A stretch of DNA of 64,000 bases, from contig LSRX01000433.1 of the NCBI GenBank assembly GCA_001939145.1, forward strand, positions 444,870 through 508,869, read 5' to 3'. Both the position numbers and the translations under genes were made by a program. This DNA comes from Symbiodinium microadriaticum (taxonomy: Eukaryota > Sar > Dinophyceae > Suessiales > Symbiodiniaceae). Below, one piece after another: positions 23,177 through 34,900 of this stretch. Under the pieces are notes generated by a model. The model ran no database searches, was not told the origin of the DNA, and saw nothing but the letters and a program-made list of their open reading frames with translations. Each line of letters opens with the position of its first letter. Positions within the stretch are counted from its first letter, which is position 1.

Positions 23177-23387
23177 TTGAGTTTTAAGTTTCGCCAGATC
23201 CTGGTGCAGACTAGGAGCCTCAGTCGCCAGGTACTGCTACTCCCGCTTTATCCGAAAATCGGTTCTGATTATTCAGCTTATCCCGACATGATCCACTCAA
23301 TACGAGATCCCAAACTACCCTTTCAAGAATTTCACAGTACAGCTTTGAATGGATCCGATATTTGTGCATCCCTTATCCCCAGAGAGG
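23177..23387 (+). CDS. candidate first exon
   Basis: An open frame from MSFKFRQILVQTRSLSRQ to SDICASLIPRE ends at a consensus-like GTAAGC donor at 23388. An internal GTACTG after SLSRQ may split it. Unrecognised. Confidence 0.35.
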
Positions 23388-24392
23388 TAAGCCCGAAAGC
23401 CCTGAAGCCCAACATCGACATTCAGAAGGCAGCGGATGCCCCGCAGAAGCAGGAGCCTTTCAATCCGCAAAGCGAGAACCTAAAACCCTCACCCGTAAAC
23501 CCCAAGTCCTGCCCTACGTAAACTGCAAGTGCAAGCCAAAGCACCTTAAGCCATGCCCTAAACCGAAAACTCTGGCCCTAAACCCTGAACCCTAAACCCA
23601 TATATTTATAAAATAATGAACTTGCATGTTGAGTTTATGTATGTGTGCAAAAAATAGGTAGACAAACAAACCCCACCCCAAGGCACCCTAAAAGCGTATC
23701 AGGTGGTGCTGTGAAGAACAAGGCCCCTGGTCCGACCCCCTCCCAGGGGGGCGCCAGGCCCTTCATGTCCAACACTGTACAGGGTGTTATAGGGTTTAGG
23801 GTATAGAGTATGGAAAAAGTTGGTGGGCAAAAAACCTTGCAGCTACAGTCCCTTTATCACTATACTACTCCATCGTTAAGGCCCCGAGGATATATTCAAG
23901 ATTTGGGGCTTGATGCTTCGGGTATTTGGGTTGCGGGTCTGGAGTTTCGAGTGTGGGACGAGCTTAGGGTTGCGCATCTCGTACAGGGCCCGAAAAATTC
24001 AACAGATCTTTCGGGGCATGGTCCAAGATGCCCCCGGTGGTACGGATGCCCATGCACAGGCATACTAGTGAATTCCATCGGACACAGATGCTGTCCAGTT
24101 TTTATACATCGATACCTCAAGCTCGGAGACACCTTAAGGCATGAACCCTAAGCCCTCTAAACCCTTAAGAGATCCACAACCCCAAGGCCCCCAAAAGCCC
24201 AGGAGCCTCGGGGCTGGGCCCTAGTTTCCTACCGTCTTGGGGCCTAGGCCTAGGCTTTGCTCTAGCGGTCCAAAATGCAACTCTTGCAACCGATGGGGCT
24301 ATGATAAGGCTTAGTCCTTCCCTGAAAGTTTGGCTGTTTGAAACCATGGGCTTTTGGGAAGTCAGCTCTAGGATTCCCCCGAAACCCCGAAG

Positions 24393-24507
24393 CCTACAGC
24401 TTTTATCCCGGACCGCCCCAACAAGTCGCCGTTCTGCCGGAGGCTTGCCATGGAGGAGTGGATGGAAACACAAAAGGCAGTGTCTTGGCGGCCAGAATAG
24501 AAGCACG
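24393..24507 (+). CDS. candidate internal exon
   Basis: AG acceptor at 24391-24392, 37 codons (YSFYPGPPQQVAVLPEACHG, then GVDGNTKGSVLAARIEA) and a GC donor at 24508. The composition is coding-like; the gene is unresolved. Confidence 0.4.
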
Positions 24508-24826
24508 GCGCTCGGGTTTAAGCACTATAGGGTGAACTGCGGCTTCAGGGTTTAAGGATTTCCGTAGGTGGACCCATAAATTCAGAAGCTCCGAAAGCTG
24601 AGGAACGCTGAGGCCCCAATTACAAAACGTTAAACCAATGAGCTCTTGGGAACGAGAGTGTGTGGCCAAGGGTTGACCCTGAACCCCGAATAGGGTTGTC
24701 ACTTCTCTGAACGTTCCAAAAAAAGCAAAAGAATTCTGATCTATATGAATCTATTTGAAGAGACCAGTATTCTTGTTATCTAGTTGTTATGCCACCTCTT
24801 CGGGACTTGCCACGTGCGCGGCCGAG

Positions 24827-24937
24827 GTTTGGGACTATTTCTTTGGGGAGCCCACCGGCCCAAACTACTTGTTTCCGGAACCGACGGGGCCAACTACGCC
24901 CGCCCAGGGAGGAGCAAGGCAGGGAGAGCACACTGAA
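24827..24937 (+). CDS. candidate Pro/Gly-rich exon
   Basis: AG at 24825-24826, then 37 codons reading VWDYFFGEPTGPNYLFPEPT and GPTTPAQGG, with a GT at 24938. The EPTGP motif occurs twice. Possibly part of the same gene as 24393-24507. Confidence 0.35.
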
Positions 24938-24995
24938 GTTGGTCTGAGGGTTAAGGGCCTAGGGTTCAGGGCTCAGCCTTCAGCACAATTGCTCT

Positions 24996-25130
24996 GTGTC
25001 GCGGAGGCTGGCTGCTGAGGAGCTGAATGCCACAGGTGTGTGGCTGCGTGGTCAAGTGCCTTTGCTGCACTTCAGCAAGCATCGTGTCAACAGTGCTTGC
25101 TGGGGGTGCCTGGCCGGGCGGTTTATGCAA
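24996..25130 (+). CDS. weak exon-like segment
   Basis: Open frame reading SRRLAAEELNATGVWLRGQV then PLLHFSKHRVNSACWGC. No clear acceptor is seen. Lower support than its neighbours. Confidence 0.25.
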
Positions 25131-25303
25131 CCTGTGTACTTGTATGTATACATACATACAATAAGATTGCACGGCCGGTTGGTACTTATACACTTCTGCT
25201 TGTAATTTGTTACTATACTATACTCTGTTACATGATTGGGGGGCCAAATTGACATCTGAGGCGAACCATCTCTTCTGCAGCTTCGTGACTTCATTTGGCC
25301 TTG

Positions 25304-25589
25304 ATGGCCGCAGTTGCCGTGTTGGCTGCATCTGAGGAAACCTCAGCAAAACCGCAGCCCTCTCCAAAAGCATCCGCGATGCTGCTTTTAGGGTTTAGGG
25401 TTTCGGGTCAAATTCAGGGTGTAATCATGCGCGCCCAAGTTAAGCAGCATCGCTGAGAGCCGCTGCAACCTTGTCGTTGAAAACACAGATTCGATTGAAT
25501 GCGCCTCCGTCGCCGAAGTTTCGTCGGCAAAAGGGAAAAGAGAGTTTCGACATTTGTTGGCAGACGCTTGTGCTGATTTCGGGGCTTAA
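25304..25589 (+). CDS. two-exon small gene, 71 residues
   Basis: Exons 25304-25369 and 25440-25589 with a 70-bp GC-AG, phase 0 intron that itself contains TTTAGGG repeats. The ATG at 25304 follows a CTTCTGCAG that could accept the spliced leader. The protein starts MAAVAVLAASEETSAKPQPS and continues SRCNLVVENTDSIECASVAE and EFRHLLADACADFGA, then TAA. Acidic, with no membrane segment. The second exon is strongly coding-like; the start is less certain. Function unknown. Confidence 0.5.
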
Positions 25590-28508
25590 GATTGTAGAGG
25601 CTGCGGCCTGCCTTGAGCTTGCCATCTGAAAAGAGGACTACTCGAATCCTGAAAGCAACAGTGAAGGAAATTTGTAGAGCTTATAGAGACAGGATAGTTT
25701 GCCTTTTCTCGTTTTAAGCACCTTTAGGATATTCGGCTCGATTGGAAATATTTCATTCATTCTAACCTTCAGCTGCTACCGCAGTTGCTACCGGGCGAGA
25801 ATTCAAGGGCATGAGCCACCCAGATCTACCGGGATGATTGCAACACCCTCCCCCCCACAACAGAATAATGGTGGTAGGCGCTTCGTTTCTGTGAGGCCAC
25901 AGGAACCACAGACTCGTTGTGGGCCGTGGCGGAGCTGTGCAAGGAGTCGCCGATGCTGCAGGCAGGAGCGGTGTAATACAGGAGCCTGATTATAAGAAAC
26001 CTTGGGTCCAAAGTAGAAGGGCTTTGTGTATGAATCCTAGTATTTTGTTGGGGTTATAGGAGCAGGGTTTCTGAATCAGGTTCGAACATTAGGTCTCACG
26101 TTTGTTGGTCCGGCGTGCGCTCGACGCCGCATGTACGATGACCCTTAGCCCAAAGCCCGAAAACAGCGACTTGCTGCCTCCAGGGCGCCATCGGCCCTTA
26201 TTGTAACGCCCCGCAAGAAACGACCGCGAGTTTTCAGAACCCCGGCTGCGATGGAGGCTCGGAACCGGCCTGAAACACATAGCCATGCCCGGAGTCCCTT
26301 TGTTCTGCTTCGATGGTTCAGGGTTTAGGTTTTGGGGCTAACGGTTTCCAAATTTGCGCTTCGATGGTTCAGGATACAGTCAGAGTACCGTAGTATGGCC
26401 TAAAGCCCTCCAGTCCAGTGCTCCGGGTATTGTTCCACATGTGTCGACTCCTCGCTAAAAAAACGATAGAACACCCGGAAGCCTTGAATCCTCAGCCGCA
26501 GTCGAACCCGTAACCCCCTGTGGGAGGTAAAGACGACCTTCGAACCCCAAGCTCCAAATTTGCCAGGGAGTGCTTCCTGTGCTCGTGGTGCGACTGGCGA
26601 AGACCGCTCCCAAACTCACGCCGGAGGCTGCATAATTCGGTTTAATCTATAGGGCCTATAGGGTTTAAGAATTAGGGCTTGTAGACTTAGGAGTGTGTAT
26701 CTACGCACTGATATTCATGCCGCCAAAACAGTTCGGCTTGGTATTTTTTGCCAGAAAGGCAAGGCCATCCTAACTTTACTTGTAGAGGACCTGGCGGCTG
26801 TCCCTATAAGCGGGAGCCTTGATTTTAAACCCTGAACCATGGACGAGACGAGAGTCCATGTACCCTCGCATGCTCGCACGATTGTGGCTGGTCTCCGACT
26901 CCCTGTGTTTGCTGCATGCTCTTTAAGAAGTTTTTTCCATAGTTTTCCACACTCCCAGCTTGCATGAACCCCTAAACCCTGAACTCTAAACCCTAAACCC
27001 TAAACTGTAAACCTCACGACTCAAGACAGAGCTTCTGAATACCGCAACCCATGTCCAGTCGGTCGTAGTGTTTGTCCTAAACCTCCGAAAGCTGAAAAAT
27101 TGGGGGTTTGGAGCTCTGAGGGTTTTTGGTTCAGGGTTTGATCAGGATGGGTCTGGTTGTTCGGAGCTCACAGTTCTTACCGCTTTTGCTATCGGTTCAA
27201 GGCTGCGCAAGGTCCTGGACTTCGGAAGCTGCTCATTTAAGCTTCGAGCGGGAGCAACCCTAAGCCGAAACCTACCCCGTGGTATCGACTGCATCAACCC
27301 CCGAAGCCAGGAAACACTTAGCAATCTTTGGTCCATCGGAGCGCTTCGCGCGCAATTCAAGGCGAGTGAGCGGGAGAAGGGGGCGAGAACTATTTGCGAG
27401 GGCTTTGGCGTTTGGAGTTGGGAATTGAAAGTCTTGCAGAGCATGATGCTGGCTTTCGGTACAGCGTCGGAGTAGGGGTATTGGCACACGCTACAAAACG
27501 GTTTCAGTACGAACACGGTTGAACTATATGTCAGTAATAATACGTAACAGTCGAAACTGCCATTCTCAGTATTGACGCAGCTAGTCAGTGATAGTATGTG
27601 ATAATTTAATCAATGACGGGCAAGCATGTGCCAGGGAGCTGTGCCGAGCTTTCGGGTATGTTGGTGTTCCGTGTTTGACAGTATTAACATATGCAGGGGT
27701 TGCACGATGTATTCGGTTCGTCAGCACGATCGCTCTTGAGCGGAGGCCTGCATTCAGGCATAATGAGAGACATTCTCAGCCGAAGGAGTGCTCAGTATAC
27801 CTCAGCAGTATCCTGGCAGTGTACAACAGACCACTTCATTGAGCAGCGGTCGCTGTGTTACAGTCAGGAAAGACAGCAACATTAGCAACGCGAATGTGAT
27901 ATTCCAACGCCGCAGCTATCGACGTGACCTTGATGACATAATCTTTAGGCTCATCGCCAGTATTCAGGACCTGAAACATTAGATCCAACAGCGACGATTT
28001 GGGGTTGAATTGCCAGTCGTATGTTTTGTCGCAAACCCAAAGCGGCAACGTGGCGTCGCTTGCTGGGCATTGTCCTTCTCTTCTGCCCCGGACACATGAC
28101 CGCACCATAACGATGAGCCTCTCCAAGTATTTTTCCATCAGCATCATCTCTGCAACATCAGCACCTCCGTCATCGTCATCACCAGCGTCATCTTTACCGG
28201 CGTCATCATCATCATTATCATCGTCACCATCATCATGGCCACTACCCCTGTCACTGCTAACCCTTCCATCATGATCAGCATCACCATGGGAGAGTTGGCC
28301 ACTGACACCTCGCAGCTTCGGCAGATCAGGCGGGAAACGAGATGTCATCACCATCCTCTTTCTATTGCGTACTTTCAACCTCATAATTTCCATCATCATC
28401 ATCATCATCATTATCATCATCGCTGTCATCATCTAAAGCAGGCCTCACCGCCAAAACGACACCCCGAGGGCGTCGCCGGCATCTTCACCTCACCACCCTC
28501 GCATCACG
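25590..28508. other. spacer with weak ORFs and ATC repeats
   Basis: The ORF 27068-27475 (135 codons, containing FKASEREKGARTICEGFGVW) and a short piece near 26756-26815 (KGKAILTLLVEDLAAVP) are the only coding-like stretches, both unconfirmed. Telomere-like tracts lie near 26968-27012. ATC/CAT repeats lie at 28140-28440. Confidence 0.4.
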
Positions 28509-28676
28509 ATGGCTGCTGCATTGAGTGCTTGTATTGTTACACTTCTTGTCCATGCCCACCGTATCATCGCACCGAAGGACCTTCAGATCAACATGGCTCC
28601 GCTGGTTGCGTTTCTTGGCAACAAGCTTTCGAAGGACCGGCAAATCATGGCCAGCAGCTCTTTGTGTGTAAATTAA
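28509..28676 (+). CDS. small ORF or first exon, 55 residues
   Basis: ATG at 28509 (CATCACGATGG) to TAA at 28674-28676. It reads MAAALSACIVTLLVHAHRII, a hydrophobic N-terminus, then APKDLQINMAPLVAFLGNKL and SKDRQIMASSSLC. A GTAAAT just before the stop (after 28668) could be a donor, making this a first exon. The N-terminal segment resembles a signal peptide or anchor. Confidence 0.45.
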   Translation: MAAALSACIVTLLVHAHRIIAPKDLQINMAPLVAFLGNKLSKDRQIMASSSLCVN

Positions 28677-29002
28677 GGTTGAGGGTTTTGGGGTTTGGGG
28701 CTGAATAGGCTATGGCCTTCCGGAGTCGAACGGGATGTGTGAGGGCTTTGTCGGAGTAATTCGGAGCCAGGTGGAGCTATGCGTTGTGAGTTTGATGAGT
28801 AACCCCGGCTGCCACTAGGATTAAAGTCACCTAAGGCCTAAGGTTCCAACGTCCTATAGAGCTTAGTGCTAACTAACTTCTATGGTGAAGCTTCCAGCGA
28901 ATGATGGGGGATCCACCCCACGAACCCTTTCAAGCGTAAGCGGCCGCTTATTCTAAACTGGGCCTTCCTGTCACCATTGTCATAGGAGCGCGCTACATTT
29001 TA

Positions 29003-29096
29003 TTGATGATAGAAATCCTGCACTACCCATAATAAGGAATATACCATGATTCCCATAGTTTAGGGTCCTTAAGGTAATGCAGGATTCCTATCATCA
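29003..29096. repeat. foldback (MITE-like) element
   Basis: About 25-bp arms at 29003-29027 and 29072-29096, inverted with two mismatches (outer end TTGATGATAG). Confidence 0.75.
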
Positions 29097-29216
29097 ACAG
29101 TACGATTATATTTTAGCACCTGCCCTCGCTTGGTGCGAGGAAAGCCTGGACGAGATTCCGACACAGGCAAGGGGGGAGCCTCATCTCGGGCCCGCGATAC
29201 TTAGTAACCATACCCC

Positions 29217-29342
29217 TTGTATGTGTATATTTATATATGTACATATATGCCTATATATATATATGTAGTTACGTATGTAACCATATGTATATATACATAC
29301 GTACATACATACATACATACATACATACATACATACATACAC

Positions 29343-29373
<31 letters not shown>

Positions 29374-29468
29374 CATACATACATACATACATACATACAT
29401 ACATACACACACATACACACACATACACACATACATACATACATACATACATACATACATACATACAA
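29217..29468. repeat. (CATA)n microsatellite
   Basis: About 250 bp of CATA units with CACA interruptions; overlapping ORFs on both strands are artefacts. Confidence 0.95.
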
Positions 29469-31235
29469 TCTGTATATTGGGTAAAAAACTCATACGTAAA
29501 TGCACTCGAATACCCCGAGAACAGCCTGGACCTGGGCTGCATGCCAGCGTGTAGTCGTTCGGGGCTTGCTTGACGCTTCCAGTGTTTAGGATGTCTCGGT
29601 CGTAGGTGTCGTTAGGTCGCTTAGGTTCCGGCAGGCCAGAGCAGAGAGCAAACATATATGCTAACGCTTTGATCAGGCGCCTCATTTTCACAAGGGACCC
29701 TTTTCCCTAGTAATTACCAGAGTTGCCGGATCTCTCTGATATGTCCTTGTCGGGTCTACTTTCCAAGGGTCCACTGAGCTGTGAACGCTACATTACGCTA
29801 AGCTCCAAGAGACTCTACAGCCAGTTATACTCATTCAAGCTCGTCTCCGGCATCGTTTCCAGGTCGACACACTTCTTGCTTTTCCCGCAGTAGCCATGTG
29901 AGTAGCTCTGGGATTTAGGGTTTAGGGCTTTAGCGTTTCTCTACGGTACCCTAGGAAAAGGACCCTAAGCCCCAAAAGGGACCCTAGTTTACCAGAGAAC
30001 TGCTTATTTATTCATGAGGCTGCCGAGGTTCGGGTGCTTTTGGTATTGTTTGTCCAGGGCCTTAGGTTCAGGCGGTGGGGTTCAATTAGGGTTTACGGCC
30101 CAGGGCCTAGGGTCTGGGTTTAGGTTTAGGTTGTCGGTTAGGGTGCTTATAAAACTTAAGATGTATAAGGTATTCAGGTATCCGTGTTTTCTGAATTCTA
30201 TGGCATCAAACGTGTGGATCAAAGTGCATACTGTGCCGGCAAGTTGTTACGGTTCCGAGTTCCATTTATGATTCCCCCAGTCAAGGCTCACACGCATTGA
30301 ACCCTAAACCCTAAACCCCTCATTGGGCCGACAGCTGTTTAGCTTGAGATTTGTTGCAAATTTGTAAGTAGGAGATCAGGAGATCCTGCCACGAGACACG
30401 AGACATATCAGCCCTGCAACCCGCTCGCCACATCCGTGTGATTCACGGCTTCTTGTTACCCAGTATTGCCGTCAAAAGTACGCCCCAATCGGATATTTTG
30501 AGATAGGGGTTGGCATGTTTTGTAATGGTATCCCCTTCTCGTACCTCCTAGACACACCAAAAGCTCATCTGCTGCGAAGCTATGGTGATTTCCGTGACCG
30601 TTTGCCTTCTCAGTGGCGAGACTGCGACTGCTCCTTACAAGGAATGTACGGAATATAGGGTTTAGGGGCTTACGGTTTAGAGTTTAGGGCCTTTAGGGTT
30701 TAGACTTCAGGGCCTTTCCAGTTGAGGGTTTGCGGCCTTTGGGTTTAGGGGTGAGGGTTATGGGGGGTTTAGGGTTGAGGTGAGGGTTGCTCCTCACTCT
30801 AACCTGGTAGAGAAGTTCTTGTTGAAAGCAAGAGTCTTCGAGTCTGCGACTGCTAAAGAAGTCAGCCCGAAACCGTCCGCAGGTCCAATGCAGTAGCAAT
30901 CAAAGACTTGCCTCAGCAAGCACATCTCCGCAATCGCGAAGCATGTCCAAATCTGTCCCAAGTTCTGCTCAGGTTCTAAACCCTATAAACTGCCCAGTGG
31001 AATACGCTTTCCCGGATCTCCGAGGCAGAAGGCTGCGTCCTGCAAACAAGCTTTGGAAGCCTCTACCCTGACCTGAATCCTAAATCCAAAGCCTAAAACC
31101 TAAATCCTACAGGTTATTTTTTTTAGGGTTTAAGGGTGTAGGGTTTAAGGAGTATAGGGTTTAAAGGGTTTAGGGGTTAGGGTTTAGGGGGATTAAATCT
31201 GAAACCTAAATCCCAAGCCCAAACCCTGAGCCAAG

Positions 31236-31718
31236 GTATCATTGGAACCTAGTAGCTCCGTGGAGACTCTCCGGGCAAAAGCGCGGCAGGCTCTCGGACG
31301 GGGTGTCGGCAAGCTGGTGTCTTCTGCAGGACCGGGCTGGAAAGGGGGCTTTGGGCTTGGAAATGTTAGGGGTTCACATAGTGGCCTGAACAATTGCCTA
31401 CATTATTTTGTGGTTCCTTATTGCAATTACAGTATAATAGATACCATATTCTAAGCGCGCTAATTATTGTTAAGGCCTCCACATTAGGCTTCGAAGGCTT
31501 TAGGCCTAACCCTAAGCCCGAAATCTTAAAATTGCTCTACAACCCAAAGCCTTAAATCCTGCAAACTAGATTTGAGGCATATAAAAAAAACCCTAAACTT
31601 GCGACGCAGACCCCGAGGTAGCTTGCTTCGTGGGCCAGGCAGCTTAGCAGAGGCTGGTGTGCAAGATGGCGACACCATCACCGTGGTCACGCAGAAAGTG
31701 TCGTTACGGGCTACAGAC
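31236..31718 (+). CDS. ubiquitin-like domain exons of the RCC1-repeat gene
   Basis: Exons 31236-31335 (VSLEPSSSVETLRAKARQAL, GC donor, phase 1) and 31618-31718 (SLLRGPGSLAEAGVQDGDTI). Joined, they give the alpha-helix, the LLRG turn and the LAEAGVQDGDTITVV end of a ubiquitin fold. The second exon may instead end at 31727 (GT donor). The first beta strand is on an exon not identified. Confidence 0.8.
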
Positions 31719-31944
31719 GCTCTGCAAGTGCGATGTTCTGCTTGGATGACGTCTCTCTCCCTCACTCTCTCTTTCTCTCACTCTCTGTCTGTCTGTGTCT
31801 CTCTCTCTCTCTCTCTCTCTGTTGCTTTCGTGCTGTCTCGCTCGCTCGCTATCAATCGATCGCTCGTTCTCTTTCTCTCTCTGTCTCGCTCTCTGTTGCT
31901 TTCGTGCTGTCTCGCTCGCTCGGTCGATCGATCGCTCGTTCTCG

Positions 31945-31977
<33 letters not shown>

Positions 31978-34900
31978 GCTCCCGCTCTCCCTCTCCTTCT
32001 CCCTCTCCCTCTCTCTCTTGCTTATGTTTCTAATTTTCTCTGTGGCAGAGATGGGCAGCTGTATTTTTCAATTTGCTGCTGCCATTGCCTTGATTCGGTT
32101 TTTGCGAGTACAGAGACTGTCAAGCACAATTCAATTTGGCAAGTGTGCAAATATAGTACCGTCGTCATACTTCATCCTTATCTGTTCTCGTTCCCTATCG
32201 GAGCCCTGGAAGCAAGGAAAGTGCTTTTGCCTGCATCCGCGCAGATGGCTCGGTGGTCACCTGGGGAGATCAATTTGAAGGTGGCGATTGCAGCCATGTC
32301 CAGGACCTGCTGCAGGATGTGCAGGCAATCCAAGCGACCGCGGCCGCATTTGCGGCCCTCTGTGCCGATGGAAGAGTCGTATCTCAAAGTGTCCTCAGCA
32401 AAGCTTTGTGTTCTTTCTTTAAAAGCTGTTCTTGGCTACTCGACCCCTGCTTCTTGACCCTTACTACAGGATCTATAGTGTCGGAAGGGCTATAATTCAA
32501 GAAGGATTCATATCCCCATACAGTCTCAACCTTATTCGAACCTCCGTCTATTAATTAATGCCCCTCCCTACACTAGTTGCAATGGACCCTGACCGGAGGT
32601 CACTTGGGGCAACCCAGAATTCGGCGGCGACAGCTCCACGGTCCAGTGGCGCCTCCTTGAGGTGAGCCAAATTCAAGCGACGAGTGGCGCCTTTGCCGCT
32701 CTCCGGCCACTCGTCGCGGGATTTCGGGCTGAGGATTTGTCCGGAGTTGTCGCTGGAGCCGGTTGTGTTATTTCGATGTGGCTTCCAGGATGTCTTTTTG
32801 AGGCAGGACGGGTGCCGCTTGATGTTGCCACCGTAAACCCCCCAAACCTCGATGCTAGCATTCATGCCAGCATGACGCCTTGACAACTTCTTCCTTCAAG
32901 AGCCAGCAACCAGCAGCAATGACCTTACGAGCTCCTTGATGTGGATGTGCACTCAAAGGGGCCCTTGTTTTGTGGTGCTTACCTTGTTCTGCAAGAAAGC
33001 TGCGAGCGGAGTCCGTGATGCTGCAGAAGAAGCAGTAGTCCCGTGTATCGCCGAAGTGCGCATTGGCCTTCCTGTGATGCTACTTCCCGACTAGAAACCG
33101 GGAAGCACGGCGCCGTTGCTTGCGCGGAGGTTTTGGAGCCCTGAACCCCTGAACCGCTCTTGTGCGAGTGTGTGAGTCGAAACCCCTAAACCCTAACCCT
33201 ATAAGCTTAAACACCCTACACAAGCCTTTAATTCAACATAGGCAAGATGGCACCGTAGAGACCTGGGGGATGCCTCATCTTGGTGGCGACTGCGCCCTGG
33301 TCTACGGCCAGCTGCGAAACGTTCGGCAGATCCAGGCATTGGGAGCTTCAACAACGGGGTTTAACCGAATTCCCTAAAAGGGCTCGGTCTCTTAGTAAAG
33401 TTGCTACCAAGGTTCTACAAGGCTTCGGGCTGGAAGGTTGTGCCCTGGAACCGGAAACCTCAAATTTTATAAGTCTAAAACACAGAAAGCCAAACCCCAA
33501 CCCGCCCACCGGTGCACGGCTCGAAAAGTGGCAGTGGAATCATAGGGTAGCCCGAAGTCACCGTACCACATTCAAAGTTTGTCACCCCTCGAGGTATAAA
33601 GCCCAACCCTGAACACAGTGTAACGCAGTAGGTAGGTGCTTGGAGCTCTAGGGGTTTCCGAAAATAGGGGACCCCAATATAGTACCCTAAATAGTAGGAT
33701 CCTCAGTATAAGGACCCCTAAAGAAGGTACCCCCCTAAGTTTCGGAAACTCCCAGGTAGCCTTCGGAGCTCTATGGGTAGTTCTCTAAATTAGGGTCCCT
33801 TTTAGGGTCCTGTTTACTTGGGTGCCGTACTATATTGGGGACCTAAAAAAAGTGACCCTAATACCCCTATATAGCCTTCAGCCTGTCCAGGCCAATGATG
33901 CTGCATTCGCTGCTCTCCGAGCAGATGGCTCCGTGGTCACCTGGGGCTGCCACGAGCAGGGCGGCAACAGCCAGCAGGCCCCGTAGCCCCCCCCACAGAT
34001 AAATGAACCCTGGAAGGGTTTAAGGTTCATATGCCGTATAGGGACTCATAGTATAAGGGTAAACGGCCCTTACTTTTAAGGGTCTTCTGGTCCTTAAGGT
34101 ATGGCATCCTTTTATTACATTACTACATTCTACACCTAAGTTGCTATAGGGCTCGCGTTTGTTAAGTCTTGAGGGGGATCAGGATGGCCTTGGGTTTGAT
34201 ACCCTGTTTGACAGGGGGCCACGCGCATCACACGGTATGTGCTGCGCTGCTTAAGTTCATAGAATATAGCTTACAGGAGGCCCTTATGTGGAACGCCCCA
34301 AAACTCGGAGAGAAAGATACGGCTACACTGTTTTGGCTGAAGTTTCCGCTTGTTGCCCTAAGGGCAGGCGTACAGGCTCTAGGTGTGGGGAGTTATAGCC
34401 ATTCCGAAAAGGTCCTTAGTGAGATAATCTCTGAGCCTCACCAAATCTCAGCGGCGGGTCGTGGCTGAGCCCTAGAACCTTACACCTTCAACTTTATAGA
34501 GGGTCTGAATATGTTAATCATGTCCTTCTGAATTAGTAACATCTTCCTTTTCGAAGTCCCTATATCACTATGCCACTATGCAAAGGATATCCCCCAAAGC
34601 TGAATAGTCAATCCAAACTACTAAGGAGCCGCATTTGACAAGAGAGTTCCTCCAGCGCAGTCCCCAGGTGCGACAGCATCTCCACGGCGTGCGGTGCATC
34701 CAGAAGCCTGGATCGGAAGAGGTTTCTGTCTAAGGCTGCGTTTGTGCCCTCACCGAGGGATCATGGGAGGTTAGTTTAGGGCTTAGGGTTTAGTTTTGCT
34801 GAGGGTCGGTGTGGGGGTCAGTTTGGACTGCCGGAAGATGAGACCTCGAGTCTTGCAGATTCACACAATTCACAATGCAGGCACCCTTGCTTTCTTTCTT

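Larger units (their letters stand above)
28677..31235. other. spacer with foldback element, CATA microsatellite and weak exons
   Basis: Foldback element at 29003-29096; (CATA)n at 29217-29468; copy of a dispersed repeat at about 29944-30004; TTTAGGG tracts at 30655-30780 and 31120-31190. Coding-like pieces at 30813-30882 (KFLLKARVFESATAKEVSPK, then GT) and 30894-30961 (AIKDLPQQAHLRNREACPNL) are only 11 bases apart. Confidence 0.4.

Noticed and set aside
27836-28432. 198-codon minus-strand ORF
   Set aside because: Its core is the ATC/GAT repeat read backwards, and no motif or splice context supports it.
29181-29691. CATA repeat resembling a CRISPR-like regular array
   Set aside because: It is a continuous tetranucleotide microsatellite without unique spacers, in eukaryotic DNA.
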